DNA of 10,036 nucleotides from Kiritimatiellia bacterium (GCA_007134175.1 SLLF01000092.1:1-10036); one strand, 5' to 3'; shown: positions 1-5,909, counted from the first letter of the stretch. Notes: generated by a model not told the origin, from the sequence alone. Numbers and translations: made by a program.

Positions 1-117
1 CCCCAAACAGCCGCTTTCACACGCTCTACACCGCTGAATCGCTATACCAAAATCCTGACAGCGCAATCGGCTCCAATTCTCCTGTGCATCACGCAAACGA
101 AGTGGTAGATTGCAGCC
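1..117. other. Upstream region of the mla-like cluster
   Basis: No gene is visible here. The stretch must hold the leader of the permease gene, but no convincing sigma70 promoter is present: a TATACC hexamer at 43-48 has no well-placed -35 partner (TTCACA at 16-21 is 21 bases away). There is no clear Shine-Dalgarno sequence before the ATG at 118. A 17-base word at 57-73 recurs exactly at 9149-9165, in front of the symporter gene. Confidence 0.4.
57..73 (+). repeat. 17-base direct repeat, copy 1
   Basis: GACAGCGCAATCGGCTC occurs here and again at 9149-9165, both on the + strand. Both copies lie in the leader of a gene or gene cluster (45 bases before the permease start; 75 bases before the symporter start). 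It may be a shared operator-like site or a scrap of an interspersed repeat; the sequence alone does not decide. Confidence 0.5.
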
Positions 118-906
118 ATGAATTTCGTGGGGCGCATTGGACAGTCCGTGACCAATAAATGGCGCGAGACCACCTATCTGGTGGCCGTGATGAGCAGTGT
201 GCTGCGCGTGGCGTTCACTCCCCGCTACTGGCCACAGACCGTACGCAATGTGCTGGCGCGCCAGATGTTGTTCACCGGCGTGGAAGCGATCCGGTTTGTG
301 GCATTGATCGCCGTCCTCATGGGGATATCCATCGTGGTCCAGGTCCAGTTGCTGCTGACGCGCGTGGGCCAGTCGGAATGGCTGGGTCCGATTCTGGTAG
401 CGGTGATCATTCGGGAACTGGGACCGCTGCTGACCTGCTTCGTCGTGATCGGGCGCAGCGGGGCGGCGATTACCAGTGAACTGGCCTCCATGAAGGTCAA
501 CGGTGAAATCCACCTGCTGGACGCGCAGGGGCTCGACCCGTTCACCTATCTGGTACTGCCACGGGTGATCGGGATGATGGGTTCGATCTTTTGTTTGACC
601 GTGGTGTTTGTCGTGGTCGCGTTCGCCAGCGGTTTTGTGAGCGGGGTGTTGATGGGCATCAATACCGGACCACCCGGCCTCTTCGCCGACCAGGTGATGA
701 GTGCGGTACGCCCGGCGGACGTGCTGGCATTTCTAGGCAAAACACTGATCCCCGGCCTGCTGACCGGGACCATCTGCTGCATGGAAGGACTGAGCGCGGA
801 AGGGGCCCTGACTGAAGTTCCGCAGGCGACCACGCGCGGCCTGGTTCGCTCGGTGCGGATGTTGTTTATTGTCTCAGCGCTCATTACCTTGCTGCTATTG
901 GTGTAA
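118..906 (+). CDS. mlaE: MlaE-family ABC transporter permease
   Basis: Inner-membrane permease of an MCE/Mla-type lipid transporter, which moves phospholipid or another lipid between the membranes together with an MCE protein and normally an ABC ATPase. At 262 residues it has the usual family length. Several hydrophobic segments are visible (about residues 54-75, 92-112, 145-180, 205-225, 245-262). The segment VIGRSGAAITSELASMKVN, followed by a D-A-x-G-x-DP stretch, is the conserved MlaE core (the R-x-G-A-A-I-x-x-E-L-x-x-M-K-V loop). The next gene starts 11 bases after its stop, then the MCE gene, so the three form one unit. The start is the first ATG, without a strong ribosome site. The gene name is used at family level; no substrate can be read from the sequence. 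Confidence 0.93.
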   Translation: MNFVGRIGQSVTNKWRETTYLVAVMSSVLRVAFTPRYWPQTVRNVLARQMLFTGVEAIRFVALIAVLMGISIVVQVQLLLTRVGQSEWLGPILVAVIIRELGPLLTCFVVIGRSGAAITSELASMKVNGEIHLLDAQGLDPFTYLVLPRVIGMMGSIFCLTVVFVVVAFASGFVSGVLMGINTGPPGLFADQVMSAVRPADVLAFLGKTLIPGLLTGTICCMEGLSAEGALTEVPQATTRGLVRSVRMLFIVSALITLLLLV

Positions 907-917
907 AGGGGTAAATT

Positions 918-1601
918 GTGGAACCTGTCCTGACATTTGATTCCGTGACCTGGGCCACCGCCAGTGCGTCGGCGGAACCGCTCGGACCGGTTGACGTTGT
1001 ACTGCCGCCAGGCGGGATGCAGGGGATATGCTACAGCGCGGAAACCGACTGCCCGCCGATCGCGGATCTGGCGGCGGGGCTACGGGAACCGCAGGCCGGG
1101 CAGGTCACCTTTGCGGGTCAACCGTGGTCGGCGTACGCCCCCTTCGCCGCTGCCGCCGCCCGTGGCCGGATCGGTCGAATATTCGCTGGCCAAGCCTGGG
1201 TCAGCAACCTGGATGTGGATGAAAACATCACGTTGGCCCAGCGCCATCACGGGCACGCTAAACCGGCGGACGTACGAAAGAGCGCCGAGGCGCTGGCCCG
1301 CCGACTGGGTTTGAATGGCCTTCCCGGCACCCGGCCCGCCTGGACCCCGCGCCGGGAGTTGCAACTGGCACAATGGGTGCGGGCACTGCTGGCGCCACCC
1401 AGCCTATTGCTGGTAGAGCAACCGTGGCCCGATTTCAGCGACGGCCCCGGTGCGGCGCTACGAACGGAGATCGAGACGGCCCGGAAAGCAGGCATGGCGG
1501 TGGTCTGGCTGGTAAACGACGAGCGTTTGATGAATAATGAATACCTGAAAACGTCTCAATGGGGATGTTGGCAGGATGGCAAGTGGACGAGGATCAAATG
1601 A
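918..1601 (+). CDS. Degenerate ABC ATPase-like protein in the MlaF position
   Basis: A 227-residue protein that occupies the place of the MlaF ATPase and keeps the ABC layout but not the catalytic motifs. The Walker A region (about residues 36-48, before DLAAGLREPQAGQVTFAG, which matches the usual IAGL-x-xP-x-xG-x-V-x-xxG block) reads YSAETDCPP, with no G-x-x-G-x-G-K-S/T. The Q-loop position after GRIF is Ala90. The signature LSGGQ is replaced by WTPRREL (142-148), followed by a recognisable Q-x-x-x-RALLAPPSLLL helix. Walker B ends LLLVEQP (163-169): Glu for Asp and Gln for the catalytic Glu. The H-loop has Asn200 (WLVND) for His. ATP hydrolysis is therefore unlikely. The frame is intact and its start is GTG at 918 after AAAGGGG (905-911). 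It overlaps the MCE gene by ATGA. It is either a structural pseudo-ATPase or a decaying subunit. Confidence 0.8.
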   Translation: MEPVLTFDSVTWATASASAEPLGPVDVVLPPGGMQGICYSAETDCPPIADLAAGLREPQAGQVTFAGQPWSAYAPFAAAAARGRIGRIFAGQAWVSNLDVDENITLAQRHHGHAKPADVRKSAEALARRLGLNGLPGTRPAWTPRRELQLAQWVRALLAPPSLLLVEQPWPDFSDGPGAALRTEIETARKAGMAVVWLVNDERLMNNEYLKTSQWGCWQDGKWTRIK

Positions 1602-2554
1602 GTAAACCCTTTAAATTCCGCTATGTGAACGAGATCGTGGGCCTCTTTGTGCTGCTGGTACTGGTGCTGCTCATCACGGGGATCGTACTCACGGGCCGCG
1701 CCCAGGGTTGGTTCGAACCCACCTACGAAATCCGGGTCGAGTTCCCCGAGGAGGAAGGGTCGATGGGGCTGCGGCGCGGCTCGGAAATCCGGGTGCTCGA
1801 TACGCCTGCCGGTTATGTGCAGGACATTGGACCGCGCGAGGACGGCGTGATGGAGGGCACACTGCATGTGCGCGGCCGGTTCTTCCCGTTTATCCGCGAC
1901 GACTCGACGGGGGTGGTCATGCGCACCTTTGCGGTGGCCGGCGACGCCTACGTCGAGATCACGCGCGGCCGGGGCGAACGCTTGCCGGAAGAAGGCGCCT
2001 ACATCCCCATTGTGCGGGATACGGAATTGCTGGATTTGGCGGAAGCGCTACTCGACGAGGTGCGCGCCACCACTGTGCCGGCCATCGAACAACTGCAACG
2101 CTTGCTGGAGGAGGCGACGGCCTTGACGGTAGATTTGCGCGACCCGGAGGGTGATGTTCAAACCATGCTGGCCTCTATCAATCGTATGATCCACGACATC
2201 GAAGCCGGCCAAGGTGCGGTCGGCAAACTGCTGCGCGATCCGGAAGTCGCAGAGGAGGTCGCGGGCCTCGTTACGCGGGTCGGGGACCTACTGGAGGAGG
2301 TCCAGCTCATTCTACAGGATGTCAACACCGCCACCGCCCAGTTGCCGCGCATGACCGACCGGCTGGCAGGCGAGCTGGAGGATGTGCCGGGACTGGTGTA
2401 CCAGACGCAGGCGACCCTGCAGGAAACCGAAGTGCTGCTAACCGGGCTGCAACGCCACTGGCTGCTGCGCCGCTATATGGACCGCGATGAACGGCCCGCC
2501 ACCGATCGCCTGGAACCAACTTGGGTGGTGGGTGCCGGAGGAGACGCATTGTGA
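1598..2554 (+). CDS. MCE-domain (MlaD-like) lipid-binding protein
   Basis: Inner-membrane-anchored MCE protein (318 residues), expected to form a periplasmic hexameric ring on the permease and pass lipid through its pore. After a short cytoplasmic start (MSKPFKFRYVNE), a single membrane helix spans about 12-34. The MCE domain covers roughly 40-130 (YEIRVEFPEEEGSMGLRRGS, then VVMRTFAVAGDAYVEITRG). A long charged helical region follows (about 140-275), giving a protein much longer than E. coli MlaD (about 183 residues), so a needle-like or tubular C-terminus is possible. It ends near LQRHWLLRRYM, a tail I associate with MCE proteins. The start at 1598 is chosen because it forms an ATGA overlap with the preceding stop and has GAGGA at 1589-1593. 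An in-frame ATG at 1559 would overlap the previous gene by 43 bases and is less likely. Confidence 0.9.
   Translation: MSKPFKFRYVNEIVGLFVLLVLVLLITGIVLTGRAQGWFEPTYEIRVEFPEEEGSMGLRRGSEIRVLDTPAGYVQDIGPREDGVMEGTLHVRGRFFPFIRDDSTGVVMRTFAVAGDAYVEITRGRGERLPEEGAYIPIVRDTELLDLAEALLDEVRATTVPAIEQLQRLLEEATALTVDLRDPEGDVQTMLASINRMIHDIEAGQGAVGKLLRDPEVAEEVAGLVTRVGDLLEEVQLILQDVNTATAQLPRMTDRLAGELEDVPGLVYQTQATLQETEVLLTGLQRHWLLRRYMDRDERPATDRLEPTWVVGAGGDAL
2537..2543 (+). promoter_or_regulatory. Strong ribosome binding site for GTG at 2551
   Basis: GGAGGAG lies 7 bases before GTG at 2551, whose last two bases are the first two of the MCE stop codon (GTGA overlap). This is the strongest Shine-Dalgarno in the cluster and points to coupled initiation at 2551 of the TPR gene, although its lipoprotein signal begins only at 2791. 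Confidence 0.65.
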
Positions 2555-3738
2555 AACCCGGATCTTCTACAAGCCCGATCATCCGACACCAAGCCCTCAT
2601 GCAGATTTCATCCGCAATTCATGTGGTAGCCGCCCACGTTGGGGGGGGCTGCCGGGCCCGGCTACAACCATGCACGCTTTTTAGTATCATCTTCTTCCGC
2701 AAGATGCTAATCCCGCCAGCCAAAGTAGGACGGTCTACAACGCGTCGTGGCAGTGGACCAGGGATCTGTCCCCGCCCACGCTTTTCGCCAATGCAGCGCG
2801 GCTGGTGCTGCGCGGGTCTGCTGGCGGCTATCTTGCTCACCGGTTGCGGCACCGGCCGGCCATCCCGCGCGCCGGCGGAAGCGCGTGATGCGTACTACCA
2901 CCGCATGCTCACCTCTGGTCACGCCGCCTTTGAGCGGGGCGACCTGGCCCGCGCGGCGGAGTTGTACGAGAACGCCTGGGTCCGGGCACAGGTCATGGAC
3001 CGGCCAACGGCCCTAGGCACCGCCGGTTACAACCTGGCCTTGGTCAAGATCGCGCTGGGCGACCGGCCGGAAGCGCACCGGCTGCTGCGCGCGGCGCGCG
3101 CGGAACTGGAACGGGCGGGAGATCCGACGGAGGAAACCTGGGTGCTGGAAGCGGAAGTGGTGCGCCATCTGGGCCAACACGACCAGGCGTGGGCGATAAC
3201 GGACGAGGCGTTGGAACGGTTTGGCGGTCAACGAGGCTTCCGTTCAGGGGAGATACAACTTCGCACCCTACGCGCACTACTGGCGTTAGAGCAAGAGGAC
3301 GACGAGCGCGCATGGCCGGAATTCGACCGGGCCATCGCCTTGCGCACCCGGGGCACCGCGCCGCGGCTGCGCGCTCGACTGGCAGAGGTGCGCGGCCGCC
3401 TGGCATGGGCGGCGGATGACCCCCTCACGGCGGCGGAGTCGTTCGACGCCGAAGCCCGCTACTACCGCACCGAGGGGCGGTTCCCCGACATGGCGCGCGC
3501 CTTGGTGCGTGCCGGGCAGGCCTTTGAGGCCGCACAGGAAGGAGAAGCCGCTGCGGACCGCTATGTGCGGGCGGCGCGCCACTTTATGGCGCGTGACCAG
3601 CACCCGGAAGCGCTGCGCTGGCTTGAACGCGCCGTCCCCATGATCGAAAAAGCCAATAACCCCGAATTGACCGGGCGGGTGGCCGATTTACTGGAAGTGG
3701 TACTGGGTACCAGGGAGGCTAATAATGAAAATGATTAG
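2551..3738 (+). CDS. TPR-repeat lipoprotein
   Basis: Predicted lipoprotein with helical, TPR-like repeats, probably an envelope scaffold or partner-binding protein. From the ATG at 2791 it has a model lipoprotein signal of 19 residues (MQRGWCCAGLLAAILLTGC, lipobox LTGC). The mature part is Ala-, Arg- and Glu-rich, with repeated helix pairs such as HAAFERGDLARAAELYENAW, and TPR-like units over most of its length. The start is uncertain. GTG at 2551 has an ideal ribosome site and a GTGA overlap with the MCE gene, but gives 80 extra residues before the signal. In these 80 codons only 44 end in G or C, against 17 of the first 20 codons after 2791, so the extension looks like repeat DNA that happens to be open. 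The mature protein is 297 residues either way. It overlaps the next gene by 14 bases. No specific function is recognised. Confidence 0.75.
   Translation: MKPGSSTSPIIRHQALMQISSAIHVVAAHVGGGCRARLQPCTLFSIIFFRKMLIPPAKVGRSTTRRGSGPGICPRPRFSPMQRGWCCAGLLAAILLTGCGTGRPSRAPAEARDAYYHRMLTSGHAAFERGDLARAAELYENAWVRAQVMDRPTALGTAGYNLALVKIALGDRPEAHRLLRAARAELERAGDPTEETWVLEAEVVRHLGQHDQAWAITDEALERFGGQRGFRSGEIQLRTLRALLALEQEDDERAWPEFDRAIALRTRGTAPRLRARLAEVRGRLAWAADDPLTAAESFDAEARYYRTEGRFPDMARALVRAGQAFEAAQEGEAAADRYVRAARHFMARDQHPEALRWLERAVPMIEKANNPELTGRVADLLEVVLGTREANNEND
2555..2790. repeat. Repeat-like, hairpin-rich segment between the mce stop and the lipoprotein signal
   Basis: This 236-base stretch has lower G/C at codon third positions than its neighbours and holds hairpins. 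An imperfect stem pairs 2620-2632 (CATGTGGTAGCCG) with 2659-2672 (CGGCTACAACCATG), enclosing a run of eight G. A second, small hairpin (GGGA-TCTG-TCCC) lies within GGACCAGGGATCTGTCCCC near 2757-2775. It stays open in the frame of the TPR gene. It looks like interspersed repeat material inserted after a coupled start codon; no second copy lies in this window to prove that. Confidence 0.4.
3713..3718 (+). promoter_or_regulatory. Ribosome binding site for the SH3 gene
   Basis: GGGAGG lies 6 bases before the ATG at 3725, inside the end of the TPR gene. It fixes the start of the SH3 gene and its 14-base overlap with the gene before. Confidence 0.7.
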
Positions 3739-4210
3739 ATATGGAACCGTTGTCCTGCTCCTGACCGTTTGGGCAATGGCCGGGCAGGCGCAAACCCGCA
3801 TGCACGTGCAGGTGCGGGAGGGACAGGTACGGGAACGCCCGTCGTTTCTCGGGAACGTGGCGGCCGTGCTGGATTATGGTGACCGCGTGCAGGTGTTGCG
3901 GGAACAAGGCCCATGGCGGTGGATAGAGACCGACGACGTCGCCGGCTGGATGCACGAATCGGCGCTGACACGCCAGCGGATCAAGTTGGCCGCTGGCGAG
4001 GAAGATGCCGCCGGCGTCGCCTCGGAACAGGAAATCGCGCTGGCCGGCAAGGGCTTCAGTCAGGAAGTGGAATCCGAATTCCGCAACCGGCACACGGATA
4101 TCGACTTCGAATGGGTTGACCGTATGGAAACCTTCGCGGTGGAGACCCAACGCTTGATCGATTTTCTGCAGTCGGGCGCACTGTCCCCGGCGGAAGGCGG
4201 TGGACAATGA
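3725..4210 (+). CDS. Exported SH3-like domain protein
   Basis: A 161-residue protein with a cleavable signal peptide (MKMIRYGTVVLLLTVWAMAGQAQ, cleavage likely after AQA or nearby) and one bacterial SH3-like domain at about residues 25-82. Visible hallmarks are the VREGQVRERPSFLGNVAAVL strand-loop with a typical V-R-x-x-P pattern, a YGDRVQVL turn, and GPWRWIETDDVAGWMHESAL, the W-x-x-V...GW-x-H ending of SH3b domains. These domains often bind peptidoglycan or peptides in the periplasm. The C-terminal 80 residues are charged and probably helical, with no family I recognise. It overlaps the TPR gene by 14 bases and the M48 gene by ATGA, so the three products are probably made in linked amounts. 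Confidence 0.82.
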   Translation: MKMIRYGTVVLLLTVWAMAGQAQTRMHVQVREGQVRERPSFLGNVAAVLDYGDRVQVLREQGPWRWIETDDVAGWMHESALTRQRIKLAAGEEDAAGVASEQEIALAGKGFSQEVESEFRNRHTDIDFEWVDRMETFAVETQRLIDFLQSGALSPAEGGGQ

Positions 4211-5277
4211 ATATACGCTCATGGATGAATGGGGGTCGGGGTTCTGGCCATACGCATCGTGGCATGGGCGTCTCGCCCATGATTCACGGGCAAGACTTGC
4301 CTGCGCGTTGCGCGCAAGCAGGTGCCCGTGGCACGCGGTCAGGCAGGAGGGTCGGTCGCCAAACGGGGCCGACTCCGGCGTGGTGGATCGGGATCGCGTT
4401 GCTCGGGGCCGGCTTGCTGGTCAGCGGTTGCGAAACGTTAACCGACGTGGGCGCGACGGTCGGCGAGGCCACCGGAACGATTCGGCCAGAGGAAGCGGAG
4501 TCATTGCGCCGGGCGGGCCAAGCCGTTGGACGCACCTTCCAGGACATCACCCCCGAACAGGAATACTATCTGGGCCGCACCGTTAGCGCGGCGATCCTCT
4601 CCGCCTACGCGCCGTATGACCATGCGGCAGTAAATGAGTACGTTAATACGGTGGGGCAAGCGCTGGCGCTCGCCTCCGACAAGCCGGTAACCTTCGGCGG
4701 CTACCGGTTCCTGATCCTGGACAGCGACGAGATCAACGCCTTTGCGGCCCCCGGGGGGTTCATCTTCATTACCCGCGGCATGCTGCGATTATGCCGTAAC
4801 GAGGACGAATTGGCGGCCGTGCTGGCACACGAGATCGGGCACGTCCAGCATGCGCATGGCTTGCGCGCCATCCGTTCCTCCCGCCTGGTGACGGCGTTTT
4901 CTGTCCTGGCCATCGAAGCGACGCGCACGCTGGGCAGCGACGAGGTGCGCGAATTGACAGCGGCCTTCGAAGGGTCCATCAGCGACATCACCCATACCTT
5001 GATGACCAGCGGGTACTCGCGCCGGGCCGAACGCGAGGCGGATTCGGCCGCGGTCACCATCATGCGCCGCGTAGGCTACAACCCCCGTGCGCTGATTCGC
5101 ATGCTGGAGGAGATGGACCGGCAGCTTACCCCCGGGGGCCGCGACTTCGCCGCCACCCATCCCCCACCCCGTAACCGTATCAACGACATCCAAGGCTGGA
5201 TCCGCGATGTCGCGGCAAAAGGTGAACCCTACCCCGTTCGCCAACAACGATTCGAGGCGGCGCTAAGCGGGATCTGA
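4207..5277 (+). CDS. M48-family zinc metalloprotease, lipoprotein
   Basis: Periplasmic, membrane-anchored M48 protease, related to the BepA/LoiP type that degrades or helps fold outer-membrane proteins. The zinc site is HEIGH at residues 208-212, with the third ligand Glu275 in the ER-EAD motif (SRRAEREADSAAV); a late THPPPRNRI stretch is also typical of the family. A lipoprotein signal is present (WWIGIALLGAGLLVSGC, lipobox Cys75), but it sits behind a 58-residue Arg/Gly-rich extension encoded partly by a nested-palindrome repeat (4263-4330). No start codon exists between Met25 (4279) and the lipobox, so at least 34 extra residues precede the hydrophobic core. The 4207 start is chosen for its ATGA overlap and GGAAGG at 4192-4197. 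At 356 residues it is close to other single-domain M48 lipoproteins once the extension is removed; it lacks the BepA TPR tail, and the separate TPR lipoprotein nearby might fill that role (inference). Confidence 0.9.
   Translation: MNIRSWMNGGRGSGHTHRGMGVSPMIHGQDLPARCAQAGARGTRSGRRVGRQTGPTPAWWIGIALLGAGLLVSGCETLTDVGATVGEATGTIRPEEAESLRRAGQAVGRTFQDITPEQEYYLGRTVSAAILSAYAPYDHAAVNEYVNTVGQALALASDKPVTFGGYRFLILDSDEINAFAAPGGFIFITRGMLRLCRNEDELAAVLAHEIGHVQHAHGLRAIRSSRLVTAFSVLAIEATRTLGSDEVRELTAAFEGSISDITHTLMTSGYSRRAEREADSAAVTIMRRVGYNPRALIRMLEEMDRQLTPGGRDFAATHPPPRNRINDIQGWIRDVAAKGEPYPVRQQRFEAALSGI
4263..4330. repeat. Nested palindromic interspersed repeat inside the M48 gene
   Basis: Several perfect inverted repeats lie back to back. 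CATGGGCG (4263-4270) pairs with CGCCCATG (4274-4281) around TCT. CACGGGCA (4285-4292) pairs with TGCCCGTG (4323-4330). Inside the latter are GGCAAG-A-CTTGCC (4289-4301) and CCTGC (4300-4304) with GCAGG (4318-4322). The + strand translation contains MGVSPM and HGQD, peptides I recall as hallmarks of an abundant repeat in Verrucomicrobiota/Planctomycetota-type genomes. It is inserted in frame, ahead of the lipoprotein signal of the protease. Confidence 0.7.
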
Positions 5278-5285
5278 TGCGCGGA

Positions 5286-5330
5286 CCACGATGAAGAAAC
5301 TTTGCTACGCCCTCTTACTCGCCACCGGCT
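5286..5330 (+). repeat. 45-base direct repeat, left copy
   Basis: Runs from CCACG through ATGAAGAAACTTTGC to ACCGGCT and matches 5865-5909 at 44 of 45 positions (G at 5296 versus A at 5875, a silent AAG/AAA change). It is the leader and first 13 codons of the cyclase gene. It ends at the left border of the S23 unit and is best read as half of a target duplication. Confidence 0.9.
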
Positions 5331-5359
5331 ATCTCCAACCCCAACCATCATACTCCTAA
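5291..5359 (+). pseudogene. Truncated 5' end of the adenylate cyclase gene
   Basis: Thirteen codons (MKKLCYALLLATG) are identical in protein to the start of the cyclase at 5870. They run into foreign sequence for nine codons and stop at TAA 5357-5359, the first base triplet of the left TAATCG array. The ATG is 13 bases after the protease stop, which is where the cyclase gene would have begun before the insertion. A 22-residue peptide could still be made, but no function is implied. Confidence 0.75.
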
Positions 5360-5380
5360 TCGTAATCGTAATCGTAATCG
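5355..5380 (+). repeat. Left TAATCG array (inverted-repeat arm)
   Basis: Four tandem TAATCG hexamers (5357-5380) preceded by CC. The array is inverted relative to the CGATTA-type array at 5822-5852. The TAA of the first unit supplies the stop of the truncated cyclase fragment. Confidence 0.9.
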
Positions 5381-5421
5381 AACCCACCTAACCCAATTAT
5401 GCTTCTACAAGTAGATAAACC

Positions 5422-5823
5422 ATGATGAAAACGTACTTCGACCACGAAAAACTTAATGTGTACCAACAGGCTGTTGACTTTGTCGCTTGGGCCGATGAGC
5501 TGCTCGCGGGACTTCCCAAAAGCCTTTCTGCTCACAATCAACTGGACCGGGCATCGACGTCCATCCCCCTGAATATTGCAGAAGGAAACGGCAAGTACAC
5601 GGCAGCCGACCGCTGCCGGTTCTTCGACATCGCGCGCGGATCCGCTTTGGAATGCGCCGCCTGCCTCGATGTCTTGGTTGCCAAGAAACGAATAGAGTCA
5701 GCGGATGGCGGCAAAGCGATCCTGGTGCCTATCGTGTCGATGCAGGTGGGCCTCATCCGCAGCACGTCAGACCATCGTGTCTGTGAAGCGTCTCCGGGTT
5801 ATGAAGGGGGGACGGAAAGCTGA
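5422..5823 (+). CDS. Four-helix bundle protein, S23 / 23S rRNA intervening-sequence family
   Basis: A 133-residue protein of the S23 (IVP) four-helix-bundle family, whose fold is shared with the Avd accessory proteins of diversity-generating retroelements. Family features are clear: the start MMKTYFDHEKLNVYQQAVDF, the block QLDRASTSIPLNIAEGNGKY, then DRCRFFDIARGSALECAACLD and the late LIRSTSD helix end. The length is normal (usually 110-135). Its biochemical role is not known with certainty; members are small basic proteins thought to bind nucleic acid. The ribosome site is weak (AAGTAGATAAACC before the ATG). The stop codon TGA begins one base before the right TAATCG-type array, so gene and array are tightly packed. 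Its stand-alone position between an interrupted and a restored copy of the cyclase start marks it as cargo or driver of an insertion. Confidence 0.88.
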   Translation: MMKTYFDHEKLNVYQQAVDFVAWADELLAGLPKSLSAHNQLDRASTSIPLNIAEGNGKYTAADRCRFFDIARGSALECAACLDVLVAKKRIESADGGKAILVPIVSMQVGLIRSTSDHRVCEASPGYEGGTES

Positions 5824-5852
5824 TTACGATTACGAGTACGATTAGGATTAGG
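5822..5852 (-). repeat. Right TAATCG array (inverted-repeat arm)
   Basis: Read on the - strand this is CCTAATCCTAATCGTACTCG followed by further TAATCG units, matching the left arm at 24 of its 26 positions. It overlaps the stop codon of the S23 gene. The two mismatches (C for G, C for A) show slight decay of one arm. Confidence 0.85.
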
Positions 5853-5864
5853 AACGGAATTTCG

Positions 5865-5909
5865 CCACGATGAAAAAACTTTGCTACGCCCTCTTACTCG
5901 CCACCGGCT
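5865..5909 (+). repeat. 45-base direct repeat, right copy (start of the intact cyclase)
   Basis: Second copy of 5286-5330, 44 of 45 identical. It holds the ATG and first 13 codons of the working cyclase gene, so the insertion left an intact gene downstream. The ATG now follows element-derived leader with only a weak, distant AGGA (5850-5853) as ribosome site. Confidence 0.9.

Larger units (their letters stand above)
5331..5864. mobile_element. Putative S23-carrying mobile unit with TAATCG terminal arrays
   Basis: This 534-base segment is bounded exactly by the 45-base direct repeats. Near its ends lie inverted arrays: left 5355-5380 (CCTAATCG then three more TAATCG) and right 5822-5852, whose complement begins CCTAATCCTAATCGTACTCG. 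The arms match at 24 of 26 positions. The only gene inside is a four-helix-bundle S23-family gene; no transposase, reverse transcriptase or integrase is present. The arms are not flush with the repeats (24 bases outside the left arm, 12 outside the right). The unit is probably non-autonomous or moved by an unknown mechanism. S23 genes are known as insertions in 23S rRNA genes; here one has landed in a protein gene. Confidence 0.7.

Noticed and set aside
16-48. Sigma70 promoter before the permease gene (TTCACA with TATACC)
   Set aside because: The 21-base spacer is too long and both boxes are weak; the true promoter may lie before the window.
74-117. CRP-like cAMP-receptor site before the permease (TGTGCATCAC)
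   Set aside because: It lacks the second half-site and spacing of the TGTGA-N6-TCACA palindrome.
1559-1597. Upstream ATG at 1559 as the start of the MCE protein
   Set aside because: It would overlap the preceding gene by 43 bases and add 13 residues unlike the family. ATG at 1598 has an ATGA overlap and a ribosome site and gives the usual short start before the membrane helix.
2521-2550. ATG at 2521 as the start of the TPR lipoprotein
   Set aside because: It lies inside the MCE gene with no ribosome site; GTG at 2551 and ATG at 2791 are both better supported.
3719-4222. 167-codon open frame on the - strand
   Set aside because: It is antisense to the SH3 gene, has no family features, and is expected from GC-rich codon bias.
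4789-5247. 152-codon open frame on the - strand
   Set aside because: It is antisense to the zinc-site half of the M48 protease, whose motifs are unmistakable.
5422-5823. Diversity-generating retroelement, because the S23 fold resembles Avd
   Set aside because: No reverse transcriptase, template repeat or variable repeat is present in the window; the protein matches the S23/IVP group by its SIPLNIAEG and RGSALECAA blocks.
5355-5852. CRISPR-like array from the TAATCG repeats
   Set aside because: The hexamers are directly adjacent without spacers and are arranged as two inverted arms around a gene.
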